Position numbers and translations under genes: made by a program. A stretch of DNA of 64,000 nucleotides from Oscillospiraceae bacterium (GTDB taxonomy: Bacteria; Bacillota; Clostridia; Oscillospirales; Acutalibacteraceae): contig SVQH01000003.1 in NCBI GenBank assembly GCA_015065425.1, positions 54,344-118,343 of the forward strand, in the 5' to 3' direction. The notes beneath the pieces are model-generated. The model saw only the letters and a list, made by a program, of their open reading frames with translations. It was not told the origin of the DNA and ran no database searches. This document shows, piece after piece, positions 16,046 to 24,987 of the stretch. Position 1 is the stretch's first letter; every line of letters begins with the position of its first letter.

Positions 16046-17329
16046 ATGAATAATCAAAAAAATGAAAAAAAGCGTTTCTGGTTGAAGCTTGATAATGCCG
16101 CAAAAGTGTTTCCCGGTCAGAATTCCAAAACCTGGTCGAATTCATTCAGAGTTTGTTATGAACTGAATGAAAGAATTGATCCCGATATACTGCAGAGGGC
16201 ACTTATTGATATAATGCCTCGTTTTTCCTGCTATGATGTACGAATCCGTCATGGCTTTTTTTGGTATTATCTTGAGCTTAATGATAATTCCCCCGTTGTA
16301 TTACCCGATATAAAAAATCCTTGTCACAGAATAAAATTCAATGAAAACGGAAAGTTCCTGTTTAAGGTATATTATCACGGGAACCGTATTGCTGTTGATG
16401 TGTATCATGTTCTGACGGACGGACACGGCGGAGCTGTCTTTTTGTCAACCCTTGTGGCTCAGTATCTGAGACTGAAAGGCAAAGAAATCCCTGAAGGCGG
16501 ATTTGTTTTGCCCGTTTGCGGTAACAATACTCCCGGTGAACTCGAAGATTCCTTTGTAAAAAATGCAACTTCAAAGGTAAAATATAAAAATTCCGACAGA
16601 CCCGCATATCATGCTAAGGGAACGAAAATGCCGAGACATACAGTAAATGTTACTTCGGGAATAATTCCGTTTGATGACCTCCACAGACTTTCAAAGGAGA
16701 AAGATGTGACCGTTACGGAATTTCTTGCGGCAGTGATGCTTGATGTGCTTTGCAAAAAACAGCTCAGGGAAAGAAAAAAACAAAAAGATGTAAGTATACA
16801 GATTCCCATTGATTTAAGACGAACGTATGATTCTGAAACATTAAGAAATTTTACTATCTGCCTGAGAGTAAAGGTGGATCCAAATAAGGGTATTTATACC
16901 TTTGATGAACTTTTAGAACAGGTCAAATATCAGTTGCGTCTTGCTAAAAATGAAAAAGACCTCAATACGATGATAACCTCAAATATGGGGCTGGAAAGAA
17001 ATCCCTTTATAAGAGTTATGCCCCTTATTGTAAAAAATCTTGCTATAGGTATTTCTTTTGCAATAACAGCAGAAGCATGTACCTCTTCACTTATAACAAA
17101 TCTCGGTGCCGTGAATATTCCTCCGGAAATGAGTATGTATGTAAATAAGTTTATATTTATGCCGGCCCCGGGAAAAGTCAATGCATCAAGATGCGGTGTA
17201 GCCACCGTAAATAATAATCTTGTAATTACTTTTGCAAATATCTATGAAGAAAGTGATATCGAAAGAGAGTTTTTTACCTCTTTTGTTAAAATGGGTCTTC
17301 ATGTTAAAATAGAAAGTAACAGAGAATAA
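16046..17329 (+). CDS. Condensation-domain/alcohol acetyltransferase-like acyltransferase
   Basis: A 427-residue protein of the CoA-dependent acyltransferase superfamily (condensation domains, alcohol acetyltransferases, wax-ester synthases). The active-site motif HxxxDG is present as HVLTDG (residues 121-126), followed by HGG. The usual DFGWG structural motif is not evident. The ATG at 16046 starts within reach of a GGTGAT site; a GTG at 16031 is possible. Members transfer acyl groups onto hydroxyl or amino groups. Here it follows the SCP2/aminotransferase/transketolase genes, suggesting acylation of their product into a lipid or ester; this is inference. Confidence 0.75.
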   Translation: MNNQKNEKKRFWLKLDNAAKVFPGQNSKTWSNSFRVCYELNERIDPDILQRALIDIMPRFSCYDVRIRHGFFWYYLELNDNSPVVLPDIKNPCHRIKFNENGKFLFKVYYHGNRIAVDVYHVLTDGHGGAVFLSTLVAQYLRLKGKEIPEGGFVLPVCGNNTPGELEDSFVKNATSKVKYKNSDRPAYHAKGTKMPRHTVNVTSGIIPFDDLHRLSKEKDVTVTEFLAAVMLDVLCKKQLRERKKQKDVSIQIPIDLRRTYDSETLRNFTICLRVKVDPNKGIYTFDELLEQVKYQLRLAKNEKDLNTMITSNMGLERNPFIRVMPLIVKNLAIGISFAITAEACTSSLITNLGAVNIPPEMSMYVNKFIFMPAPGKVNASRCGVATVNNNLVITFANIYEESDIEREFFTSFVKMGLHVKIESNRE

Positions 17330-17348
17330 TTTTCAGGAGTTGATAACT

Positions 17349-18053
17349 TTGTCATACTGTGTCAACTGCGGGGTTGAACTTGATGTCAGTGCAAAAAAAT
17401 GTGCTTTATGTTCAACACCTGTGTATAACCCTAATATAGTGCAAACTCCTTCTGAAGAAAAACCTTTTTCGGATACTTTGCAGATACCTAAGAGCATTAA
17501 GAAAAGATTTATTGCTTTTGTTGTTTCAGTTGCAATGCTTGTTCCGAACATCGTTATGTTTTTTCTCAATGTGTTCTTTATAAAAGGCAGCTTCTGGTCA
17601 ATATATGTTTTTTCTTCATGCCTTCTTGCCTGGGTGCTGTTTGTTTTTCCGTTTTTTACAAAAAAGCTGAAACCGTATCTGCTGTGGGCTTTTGATACAC
17701 TGGCTGTGTCAGCATTTTTCTTTGTTTTTCTGCGGCTATTGAATATTCCCGGCTTTGTTCTCAACAGTGTTATTTGTGTGGTGCTGTCTTTGTCTGTTTC
17801 AGTTTTATTTTTTATGCTGTGGATAAACAGAAAAAAAAGACACTGGACTGCCATTGTTCTTGTGGTTTTTCTTGAAATCGCAATAGTGGCTTTGTTGACC
17901 GGAGTGATGGTTGCAGTGTTCACTCAGTATTTCAATTTCTTTGTTGTCGGAATAGTAATTTCCGTCTGTTCAATAGTCATGATGTGCTTCTTTATCTATT
18001 GTAACAGAAGCAAGCATGTCAGAGCATGGCTCAATAAGGCATTTTATCTCTGA
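17349..18053 (+). CDS. Zinc-ribbon membrane protein (DUF6320-like)
   Basis: A 234-residue protein with an N-terminal zinc ribbon (YCVNCG and CALCS, two CxxC pairs within 25 residues) followed by six or so transmembrane segments from about residue 55. This resembles a Clostridial family (DUF6320) that I recall often lying next to alcohol acetyltransferase-like genes, as here; that recollection is not checked. Starts at TTG 17349 with AGGAG nine bases upstream; an earlier TTG at 17340 is too close to that site. Last gene of the operon, with no function known. Confidence 0.7.
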   Translation: MSYCVNCGVELDVSAKKCALCSTPVYNPNIVQTPSEEKPFSDTLQIPKSIKKRFIAFVVSVAMLVPNIVMFFLNVFFIKGSFWSIYVFSSCLLAWVLFVFPFFTKKLKPYLLWAFDTLAVSAFFFVFLRLLNIPGFVLNSVICVVLSLSVSVLFFMLWINRKKRHWTAIVLVVFLEIAIVALLTGVMVAVFTQYFNFFVVGIVISVCSIVMMCFFIYCNRSKHVRAWLNKAFYL

Positions 18054-18111
18054 CAATTTTTGTGCAATTTGTAAAAAATGATTATTTTTTTCAATTTTTG
18101 CGTTTTTACTA

Positions 18112-18140
18112 TTGATTGTCAGACATTTGTCGGTTATTAT
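18112..18140 (+). promoter_or_regulatory. Promoter of the lipoprotein gene
   Basis: TTGATT (18112-18117), 17-base spacer, TATTAT (18135-18140), 33 bases before the start codon. Confidence 0.6.
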
Positions 18141-18173
18141 ATATATTAAGTCTTTTTACAGGAGGAGACATAA

Positions 18174-19091
18174 ATGTCGAATTGCAAGAAAGTTTTTTCA
18201 TTGCTCATAACTTTTGCACTGGTATTATCTCTGACAGCCTGTTTTACAGGTCCTCTTAAGTATACAAGCAATATTTATGAACACACAACGGTAGTTAATC
18301 AGGGTACTGTTATTCCTGATGTTATTCCTACCAACTCTCAGGTTCCCACAACAAATGCTCCTGTTGTTGAGCCTTCTCAGAATACGGAAACCACAGCTCC
18401 TTCGCAGGAGAGTACAACTGCTGATGTGCCTGAACATACAACAGCTGCACAGACAGCTGACCCTTCCTCTTGGACTACTGTCGAAATTCTCGAGTTTGTT
18501 ACAGACGCCGTTACAAAAACAAAGGCATATACTTCTCAGGTTACCGTAAATCATCAGGAATCATTTACTGCTAATGTTACAAAGGCTCCCGGTGGTGCAA
18601 TGATAAAGAATATTGCCAACGGTATTATCGAAGGCTTTATAAAGCCCACCGATGAGGTTTTGACATTTAAGGGTGGTAAGACGACTACCGACGAGGGTGA
18701 ATTGCCGCTGCTTCTTCCCAAGAGAGGTGCATTCACTCTCACAAAAGACGGTGTTGCAAATGCAACTGCTAAGAAGAACGGTGATAATGTTGTCGTTAAA
18801 ATTACTCTTGTCAAGGAAATGGGAACTTTGACATCTATTCCTTCCCATCATGCTGCAAGTGTCGGTTATCTTGATATTGCTGATGTTGATCTTATGGGTG
18901 TAAAGCTCAGTTATCTTAATATAACCTACACAGGAACTACAGCTGAGTTTGTTATTAATCCTAACGGTTATGTTGTCAATGCAGATTATTCAATTCCTGT
19001 GCATATAGCTTGTGAAGGCAGTGCTATGGGATTTAATGCTGAGATTGAATGTGAAGGTGTTCAGGGCGAAAAGTGGAAGATAAATTGGTAA
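18174..19091 (+). CDS. Secreted lipoprotein of unknown function
   Basis: A 305-residue lipoprotein: signal peptide with a lipobox LTAC near residue 23, a Thr/Ser/Pro-rich linker (about 40-95), then a globular beta-rich domain with repeated short strands. Membrane attachment on the outer face is firm from the lipobox; the function is not recognised. AGGAGG precedes the ATG. Single gene with its own promoter and terminator. Confidence 0.8.
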   Translation: MSNCKKVFSLLITFALVLSLTACFTGPLKYTSNIYEHTTVVNQGTVIPDVIPTNSQVPTTNAPVVEPSQNTETTAPSQESTTADVPEHTTAAQTADPSSWTTVEILEFVTDAVTKTKAYTSQVTVNHQESFTANVTKAPGGAMIKNIANGIIEGFIKPTDEVLTFKGGKTTTDEGELPLLLPKRGAFTLTKDGVANATAKKNGDNVVVKITLVKEMGTLTSIPSHHAASVGYLDIADVDLMGVKLSYLNITYTGTTAEFVINPNGYVVNADYSIPVHIACEGSAMGFNAEIECEGVQGEKWKINW

Positions 19092-19097
19092 TAACTC

Positions 19098-19130
19098 ATC
19101 CCGGCAGAATTAATCTGTCGGGATATTTTT
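19098..19130 (+). terminator. Intrinsic terminator of the lipoprotein gene
   Basis: Eleven-bp stem ATCCCGGCAGA / TCTGTCGGGAT (one G-T pair), five-base loop, followed by ATTTTT. Confidence 0.85.
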
Positions 19131-19201
19131 AAGGTCAATATTAAATTTTTGTTATAAAATTAATTATTATGTTGAAATTCTATAATAGCTGGTGATATAA
19201 A

Positions 19202-19915
19202 ATGCTCAGAATTGAGAATCTTACAAAAATATACGGTGAAAAAAAAGCGGTAAACTGTCTTTCCCTTCATATAGAAAAGGGAGAAATATACGGTTTTATC
19301 GGTCATAACGGAGCAGGAAAGACAACTACCATAAAATCCTGCTGCGGTATTCTGAATTTTGATGAAGGCGAAATATTTGTCAACGGTTTGTCTATAAAAG
19401 AAAATCCGATTGAATGTAAGCGTCTGATTGCTTATATTCCCGATAATCCGGAGCTTTATGAATTTATGTCGGGAATACAGTATCTTAATTTTATCTCTGA
19501 CATTTTTAAGGTGGATGCCGAAAAGAGGCAAGAGAGAATAAAAAAATATGCGGATATGTTTGAGATTACAGGTGAGCTAGCTCAGCCCGTAAAATCATAT
19601 TCACACGGAATGAAACAAAAACTTGCTATTATTTCTGCACTTATTCATGAACCAAAGCTTGTTATCATGGACGAGCCTTTTGTGGGACTTGACCCAAAAG
19701 CCGCACATCTTCTTAAAGGAATCATGCGGGATATATGTGATAAAGGCGGAGCTATTTTCTTCTCTACACATGTTCTTGAGGTTGCAGAAAAACTCTGCGA
19801 TAAGGTTGCAATAATTAAAGACGGCAAGCTTATCATATCAGGTAAGACAGAAGAAGTAAGAGGAAATGCCTCGCTTGAAGATGTATTTCTTGAATTGGGT
19901 GAAAATGATGCTTAA
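19202..19915 (+). CDS. ABC exporter ATP-binding protein
   Basis: A 237-residue ATPase with Walker A GHNGAGKTTT, signature YSHGMKQK (a variant of LSGGQ), Walker B VIMDEPFVGLDP and the switch His in STHVLEV. The pattern is of the CcmA/DrrA-like exporters. It overlaps the following permease gene by about eleven bases, so the pair forms one transporter. The substrate is unknown. Confidence 0.9.
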   Translation: MLRIENLTKIYGEKKAVNCLSLHIEKGEIYGFIGHNGAGKTTTIKSCCGILNFDEGEIFVNGLSIKENPIECKRLIAYIPDNPELYEFMSGIQYLNFISDIFKVDAEKRQERIKKYADMFEITGELAQPVKSYSHGMKQKLAIISALIHEPKLVIMDEPFVGLDPKAAHLLKGIMRDICDKGGAIFFSTHVLEVAEKLCDKVAIIKDGKLIISGKTEEVRGNASLEDVFLELGENDA

Positions 19916-21497
19916 AGCTTTATTGAAAAAACAGCTTCTGGAATTTTTTTCAGGAATGTTCAGAAGCGGAAAAAACAATAAAAACTCAAAAAAAGGTGCA
20001 AAAGCAGGCTTTATTGCCCTGATTGTTCTTTTTGTGTTTTCCATGTCTGTGATGTTTACCTCCATGGCATATCTTCTGGTGCCTGTAACAGAAACAGAAT
20101 ATTCATGGGTATATTTTGCCGTTTTCGGTATTCTGGCATCAATGCTCGGAATTTTCGGCAGTGTTTTTATGACATACAACACTATTTATGAAGCAAAGGA
20201 TAATGACCTTCTGCTTTCAATGCCTATTCCATCCGGGCTTATTCTCTTTGTAAGAATGGCCGGTTTGTATGTTACCGCTTTGCTATATGAGGCTATGGTT
20301 CTTTTGCCTTCTCTTATCGTATATTGCGTATGTGCTCCGTTTGATATGTCGGTATTGTTTATTTCTCTTATAAATGTACTTATACTTCCTTTTTTTGCTG
20401 TATCTGTTTCGTGTATTCTCGGATGGTTTATTGCACTGTTCGCATCGAAAATCAGAAATAAGGGAATTATTACAGTTGTTTTTTCCATTGCATTTTTTGC
20501 GGTGTATTATTTTGCCGCCATGAGATTTAACAGTATTATTAATCTGATTGTCTTGAATACAGAAGCTGTCGGTGCAGCAATAAAAAAATATCTGTATTTG
20601 TTTTATAAGATGAGTCTTGGCTGTAACGGCGATGTGTTTTCATTCCTCCTTTACTTTGCTTTGGTGGCTGCATTTTTCCTTGTAATATATAAACTTATAT
20701 CAAAGAGCTTTATAAAACTGACCACTGCAAAAAAAGGAATGAAAAAGAAAATTTACAAGGAGAAACAGATTAAAATATCTTCTGCTCGAACCGCATTTCT
20801 CAGAAAAGAGTTTCTTTATTTCAAAAGTACCCCTGTATATATGCTTAACAGTGCTCTCGGGTCTGTTCTTCTAATCATTTTCACGGTTTTTATTGCATTA
20901 AAAGGGGAGAGTGCTTTTCTGCTTATCAGTGTAACCAATCTTCCTCCAGAATTAATTCCGGTGATTTTTTGTCTTGTCTCCTGTTTTATTGCTTCGACCA
21001 ATAATATTACATCTTCTTCAATTTCACTTGAAGCGAAGAATTTGTGGCTGCTGAAGTCTGTTCCGACAGACATCCGTGATATTTTTTTCGCAAAAATAAT
21101 GTTGCACGTAATAATAACCGGTGTTCCTGCTATCGTATGCAATGCTGTAATCAGTATTGTTTTCAGCAGCGGAATTTTGCTGAGTATTCTCAGTATGTTG
21201 TTTTCTGTTTTATTTGTTATCCTTTGTGCTGTCAGCGGGCTTACTGTGAATCTTATTTTCCCGAAACTCAATTGGACCAATGAAGCAGTACCTATAAAGC
21301 AAAGCCTTTCAGCGACGATAGGTATGTTTATAGGGTTTGTTTATCTCTTGGTGGTTATTGTTACATTTTTGGTTACAGCTTCAATTTTACCTGCCGAGAT
21401 ATTTTTATCAGGATTCAGTGCTGTTGTTGCTGCTATTTCCGTATTGCTTATACGAAGACTTAATAAAAAAGGTGTAAATCAGTTTATTAATATGTAA
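19905..21497 (+). CDS. ABC exporter permease (putative ABC exporter family)
   Basis: A 530-residue integral membrane protein with about a dozen hydrophobic segments in two halves separated by a Lys-rich cytoplasmic loop (around 280-300). The start at 19905 (two adjacent ATG codons) lies inside the end of the ATPase gene with GGGTGA upstream. It pairs with the ATPase encoded by 19202-19915. Similar large one-gene permeases in Firmicutes export unknown substrates. Confidence 0.82.
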   Translation: MMLKALLKKQLLEFFSGMFRSGKNNKNSKKGAKAGFIALIVLFVFSMSVMFTSMAYLLVPVTETEYSWVYFAVFGILASMLGIFGSVFMTYNTIYEAKDNDLLLSMPIPSGLILFVRMAGLYVTALLYEAMVLLPSLIVYCVCAPFDMSVLFISLINVLILPFFAVSVSCILGWFIALFASKIRNKGIITVVFSIAFFAVYYFAAMRFNSIINLIVLNTEAVGAAIKKYLYLFYKMSLGCNGDVFSFLLYFALVAAFFLVIYKLISKSFIKLTTAKKGMKKKIYKEKQIKISSARTAFLRKEFLYFKSTPVYMLNSALGSVLLIIFTVFIALKGESAFLLISVTNLPPELIPVIFCLVSCFIASTNNITSSSISLEAKNLWLLKSVPTDIRDIFFAKIMLHVIITGVPAIVCNAVISIVFSSGILLSILSMLFSVLFVILCAVSGLTVNLIFPKLNWTNEAVPIKQSLSATIGMFIGFVYLLVVIVTFLVTASILPAEIFLSGFSAVVAAISVLLIRRLNKKGVNQFINM

Positions 21498-21525
21498 TAT
21501 CATATATAATTTTGTTTTTTTATAA

Positions 21526-21554
21526 TTGACTTATAAATCAATTTATGCTATAAT
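21526..21554 (+). promoter_or_regulatory. Promoter of the decarboxylase beta-subunit gene
   Basis: TTGACT (21526-21531), 17-base spacer and TATAAT (21549-21554). Confidence 0.85.
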
Positions 21555-21625
21555 GAATCTGATTTTTGCTTTGACGCAAAAGTGTTTTTTTTGTCAAAAC
21601 AGCAACTTCAGAAAGGAATGTAAAA

Positions 21626-22753
21626 ATGGATTCTTTGGGATTTATGTTTGAACATTTTCAGTATTTTGATCCGAAAATGATCATTATGTGGATAATTGGC
21701 GGTGTGCTTATCTTTCTTGCAATTAAGAAAGAAATGGAACCCACGCTTCTCCTTCCTATGGGCTTCGGTACTATTATGGTAAACCTTCCTCTTACAGGTG
21801 CCGTTACTCAGATTATAGACAATGTGGTATCTGAAGGTCCTCTGAGTACATTGTACGATATGGGTATTTCTAACGAATTGTTCCCGTTGATACTTTTTAT
21901 CGGCATAGGTGCCATGATTGATTTCGGACCGATTCTTTCAAATCCGAAGCTTATGATTTTCGGTGCAGCGGCTCAGTTCGGTATTTTCTTTACTCTTTGT
22001 GTCGCTTCCTTGTTCTTTGAGCCCAAAGATGCTGCTTCCATTGCAATAATCGGTGCTGCAGACGGTCCTACCGCCATTGTTGTTGCAATGAAACTGGCTT
22101 CAAACTATCTCGGACCTATTATGGTTGCTGCATATTCGTACATGGCTCTTGTACCCATTATCCAGCCTCCTGTAATAAAGCTTCTTACCACAAAGAAAGA
22201 ACGTCTTATAAGAATGCCTTATCAACCTAAATCCGTTTCCAAGCTGACAAGAATTCTTTTCCCTATCATTATCACCGTTATTGCAGGTCTTGTAGCTCCC
22301 TCATCTCTTGCACTTATCGGTTTCCTTATGTTCGGAAACCTTATAAGAGAATGCGGTGTTCTTGATTCTCTTTCAGAGACAGCTCAGAAGGTACTTGCAA
22401 ATCTTATTACCATTTTCCTCGGTATCACAATAGCATCTCAGATGCAGGCTGAACAGTTCCTTAAACCCGAAACACTTCTTATTCTCGGTCTCGGACTTAT
22501 AGCTTTCATATTTGATACTGCAGGCGGCGTTATTTTTGCAAAGGTTCTCAATCTTTTCCTTAAGACAAAAATTAATCCCATGATCGGTGCTGCAGGTATT
22601 TCAGCTTTCCCCATGTCCGGTAGAATTGTTCACAAAATGGGACTTCAGGAAGATCCTCAGAACCATCTTCTTATGCAGTCCATCGGTGTAAACGTTTCCG
22701 GACAGATAGCTTCGGTTATCGCAGGCGGTGTTATACTTAATATTTTCCAGTAA
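21626..22753 (+). CDS. Sodium ion-translocating decarboxylase, beta subunit
   Basis: A 375-residue membrane protein matching the OadB/GcdB/MmdB family: many transmembrane segments, the GAMIDFGP region with a conserved membrane Asp, GAADGPTAIVV and the C-terminal GISAFPMSGR. In the complete enzyme, carboxybiotin decarboxylation drives Na+ export through this subunit. No carboxyltransferase, biotin carrier or gamma/delta gene lies beside it: it has its own promoter and terminator, so partners must be elsewhere. AGAAAGGA precedes the ATG. Confidence 0.93.
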   Translation: MDSLGFMFEHFQYFDPKMIIMWIIGGVLIFLAIKKEMEPTLLLPMGFGTIMVNLPLTGAVTQIIDNVVSEGPLSTLYDMGISNELFPLILFIGIGAMIDFGPILSNPKLMIFGAAAQFGIFFTLCVASLFFEPKDAASIAIIGAADGPTAIVVAMKLASNYLGPIMVAAYSYMALVPIIQPPVIKLLTTKKERLIRMPYQPKSVSKLTRILFPIIITVIAGLVAPSSLALIGFLMFGNLIRECGVLDSLSETAQKVLANLITIFLGITIASQMQAEQFLKPETLLILGLGLIAFIFDTAGGVIFAKVLNLFLKTKINPMIGAAGISAFPMSGRIVHKMGLQEDPQNHLLMQSIGVNVSGQIASVIAGGVILNIFQ

Positions 22754-22760
22754 GATTTGT

Positions 22761-22799
22761 ACCCGAAGAAATATCTTCGGGTGCATTTTCAGTTTTTTT
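22761..22799 (+). terminator. Terminator of the beta-subunit gene
   Basis: Nine-bp stem ACCCGAAGA / TCTTCGGGT, four-base loop, with a T run ten bases further on. Confidence 0.6.
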
Positions 22800-22845
22800 A
22801 ATACTTACAATCGGATTTTTTAATTAAGAAAATTAATTAAATATG

Positions 22846-22874
22846 TTGACAATGTACGGTTTCAGGTGTATTAT
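22846..22874 (+). promoter_or_regulatory. Promoter of the ABC uptake operon
   Basis: Consensus TTGACA (22846-22851), 17-base spacer and TATTAT (22869-22874) preceded by TG. No riboswitch or T-box pattern is visible in the short leader. Confidence 0.75.
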
Positions 22875-22938
22875 GCATACATATCGATTTAAGTATTTAA
22901 AGCGATGAAGAAACGGAAATTCCGAAAGGAGAAAAACA

Positions 22939-23952
22939 ATGAAAAACACACTTAAAAAGGTAATTTGTGTGCTCGTAGCACTCTCAACAATGGCTCTTTG
23001 TCTTGCTTCATGCGGCGGTGACGCAAATGAAACAACTGCACCTGCCGGTGATACCACTAATACAGCAGACGGTCAGACTTATACCGTAGGTATCTGTCAG
23101 CTCGTTCAGCATGTAGCTCTTGATGCAGCTACTGAAGGCTTCAAGAAGGCTCTGACCGACAAGCTTGGTGACAATGTTATATTTGATGAACAGAATGCAT
23201 CAAATGAGGCAACCAACTGCACAACAATCTGCGGCAAGTTTGTTGCTGATAAGGTTGATCTTATCATGGCAAATGCAACTCCCGCACTTACTGCTGCTGC
23301 TACAGCTACCGATTCCATTCCGATAGTTGCTACCTCCGTTACAGATTTCGCAACTGCTCTCGGTATCACTGACTGGACAGGTGCTACAGGTTATAATGTG
23401 ACAGGTACTGCTGACCTTGCTCCTCTCGATGAACAGGCTGCAATGATTAAGGAACTTTGCCCCGATGCAAAGAATGTCGGTATCCTTTATTGTTCAGCAG
23501 AACCTAATTCAAAATATCAGTCTGATGTAATTCAGGGATATCTTACTGAGCTCGGTCTTACTTCAAAGGAATATACATTCACCGATTCAAATGATGTCGC
23601 TTCCGTAGCTGCACTTGCTGCTGATGAATGTGATGTTCTTTTTGCCCCCACTGATAACACTGTTGCTTACAATGCAGAAGCAATCAACAATGCTATTGAT
23701 GGCAAGAATGTTCCTCTCGTAGCAGGTGAATCAGGTATCTGCAAGGGCTGCGGTATTGCTACTCTTTCAATCGATTATTTCGATATCGGTTATAAAGCAG
23801 GTGAAATGGCTTACGAAATCCTTGTAAACGATGCTGATCCTGCTACAATGGAAATCGAATATGCTGATGCTCCCGCTAAGATGTATATGCCTGAGCGTTG
23901 TACAGCTCTTGGTATCACAGTTCCCGATACTTATGAAGCAATTACTGAATAA
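22939..23952 (+). CDS. ABC transporter substrate-binding lipoprotein (ABC_sub_bind/TrpX-like)
   Basis: A 337-residue lipoprotein: signal peptide with lipobox LASC near residue 25, a short Thr/Ala linker, then a two-lobed binding fold typical of the ABC_sub_bind family (VGICQLVQHVALDA, ATSVTDF, NVGILYCSAEPNS, FAPTDNTVAYN). Members bind aromatic amino acids or similar small ligands (TrpX, TyrX-type). Followed by its permease and ATPase; an intergenic hairpin after the gene would favour excess binding protein. Substrate not proven. Confidence 0.88.
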   Translation: MKNTLKKVICVLVALSTMALCLASCGGDANETTAPAGDTTNTADGQTYTVGICQLVQHVALDAATEGFKKALTDKLGDNVIFDEQNASNEATNCTTICGKFVADKVDLIMANATPALTAAATATDSIPIVATSVTDFATALGITDWTGATGYNVTGTADLAPLDEQAAMIKELCPDAKNVGILYCSAEPNSKYQSDVIQGYLTELGLTSKEYTFTDSNDVASVAALAADECDVLFAPTDNTVAYNAEAINNAIDGKNVPLVAGESGICKGCGIATLSIDYFDIGYKAGEMAYEILVNDADPATMEIEYADAPAKMYMPERCTALGITVPDTYEAITE

Positions 23953-23983
23953 ACGATAAGATTACTAAGAGTTCATAAAAGAA

Positions 23984-24021
23984 ACCGAAAAAAGCGATAA
24001 GTGTATTATCGCTTTTTCGGT
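23984..24021 (+). terminator. Partial terminator between binding protein and permease
   Basis: Long stem ACCGAAAAAAGCGATAA (23984-24000) / TTATCGCTTTTTCGGT (24006-24021), one bulge, without a proper T run after it. Its place in the operon fits attenuation or protection of the upstream message. Confidence 0.7.
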
Positions 24022-24072
24022 GTAATATTGAAAGGAAAGCAGTGCTTTATACCGCACTGCAATTTGTAGTTT

Positions 24073-24987
24073 ATGATGAATTTCCTCGCTTCCTTGCCTA
24101 CTCCCGTTGCACAGGGTATGATCTGGGGTGTTATGGCAATAGGTGTTTATATTACTTATAAGGTTCTTGACCTTGCTGACCTTACTGTTGACGGTTCATT
24201 TGCAACAGGTGGTGCTGTTCTTGTTATTCTTACTACTGGCGGAATGAATATATATCTTGCCATGCTCATTTCTTTTATCGCTGGCTGTATAGCAGGTTTT
24301 GTTACGGGAATACTTCATACTAAGTTTGGAATTCCTGCCATTCTTTCGGGTATTCTCACTCAGCTTGCCTTATATTCCGTAAACTTAAGAATTATGGGAG
24401 GTAAAGCCAACACTGCTATAAGCTGGAGAAACTTTGACCTTCTCGTTTCTTCAAGAACTGATGTTATTTATAATACAATAATCGTATGTGTGATTTTTAT
24501 TGCTGTTCTCATTGCTGTTCTTTATTGGTTCTTCGGTACTGAAATGGGACATGCAATCCGTTCCACCGGTTGCAATCCTGCTATGTCAAGAGCAAACGGA
24601 ATCAACACAAATACATGTAAAGTTTTAGGACTTGTTCTTTCCAACGGTATTGTAGCTCTCGCAGGTGCTCTCCTTTCTCAGTTCCAGGGATTTGCTGATG
24701 TTAACATGGGCAGAGGAGCCATTGTTATAGGCCTTGCCGCTGTTATTATCGGTGAAGTTGTCTTCGGAAAGATATTCAGAAACTTCGCACTCCGACTTGT
24801 GTCCGTTGTTATCGGTGGTATTATTTATTATATTGTAATTACAATCGTTCTGAAACTCGGACTCAAGACAGATGACCTGAAGCTTTTATCCGCTCTCGTT
24901 GTTGCACTCTTCCTTGGTATACCTTACTGGAAATCAAAAGTTCATTTTAAGAAAAAATATAAAAAGGAGGTTAAGGCCGATGCTTGA
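24073..24987 (+). CDS. ABC transporter permease (branched-chain/TrpY-like)
   Basis: A 304-residue permease with eight or so membrane helices; LADLTVDGSFATGGAV near the N-terminus and GHAIRSTGCNPAMSRANGIN (a cytoplasmic coupling loop) are typical of the LivH-like group used with ABC_sub_bind lipoproteins. It overlaps the ATPase gene by eight bases. Partner of 22939-23952 and 24980-25774. Confidence 0.9.
   Translation: MMNFLASLPTPVAQGMIWGVMAIGVYITYKVLDLADLTVDGSFATGGAVLVILTTGGMNIYLAMLISFIAGCIAGFVTGILHTKFGIPAILSGILTQLALYSVNLRIMGGKANTAISWRNFDLLVSSRTDVIYNTIIVCVIFIAVLIAVLYWFFGTEMGHAIRSTGCNPAMSRANGINTNTCKVLGLVLSNGIVALAGALLSQFQGFADVNMGRGAIVIGLAAVIIGEVVFGKIFRNFALRLVSVVIGGIIYYIVITIVLKLGLKTDDLKLLSALVVALFLGIPYWKSKVHFKKKYKKEVKADA

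Noticed and set aside
22875-22938. T-box or riboswitch in front of the TrpX-like uptake operon
   Set aside because: The leader is only about 60 bases and has neither a T-box sequence nor a terminator.
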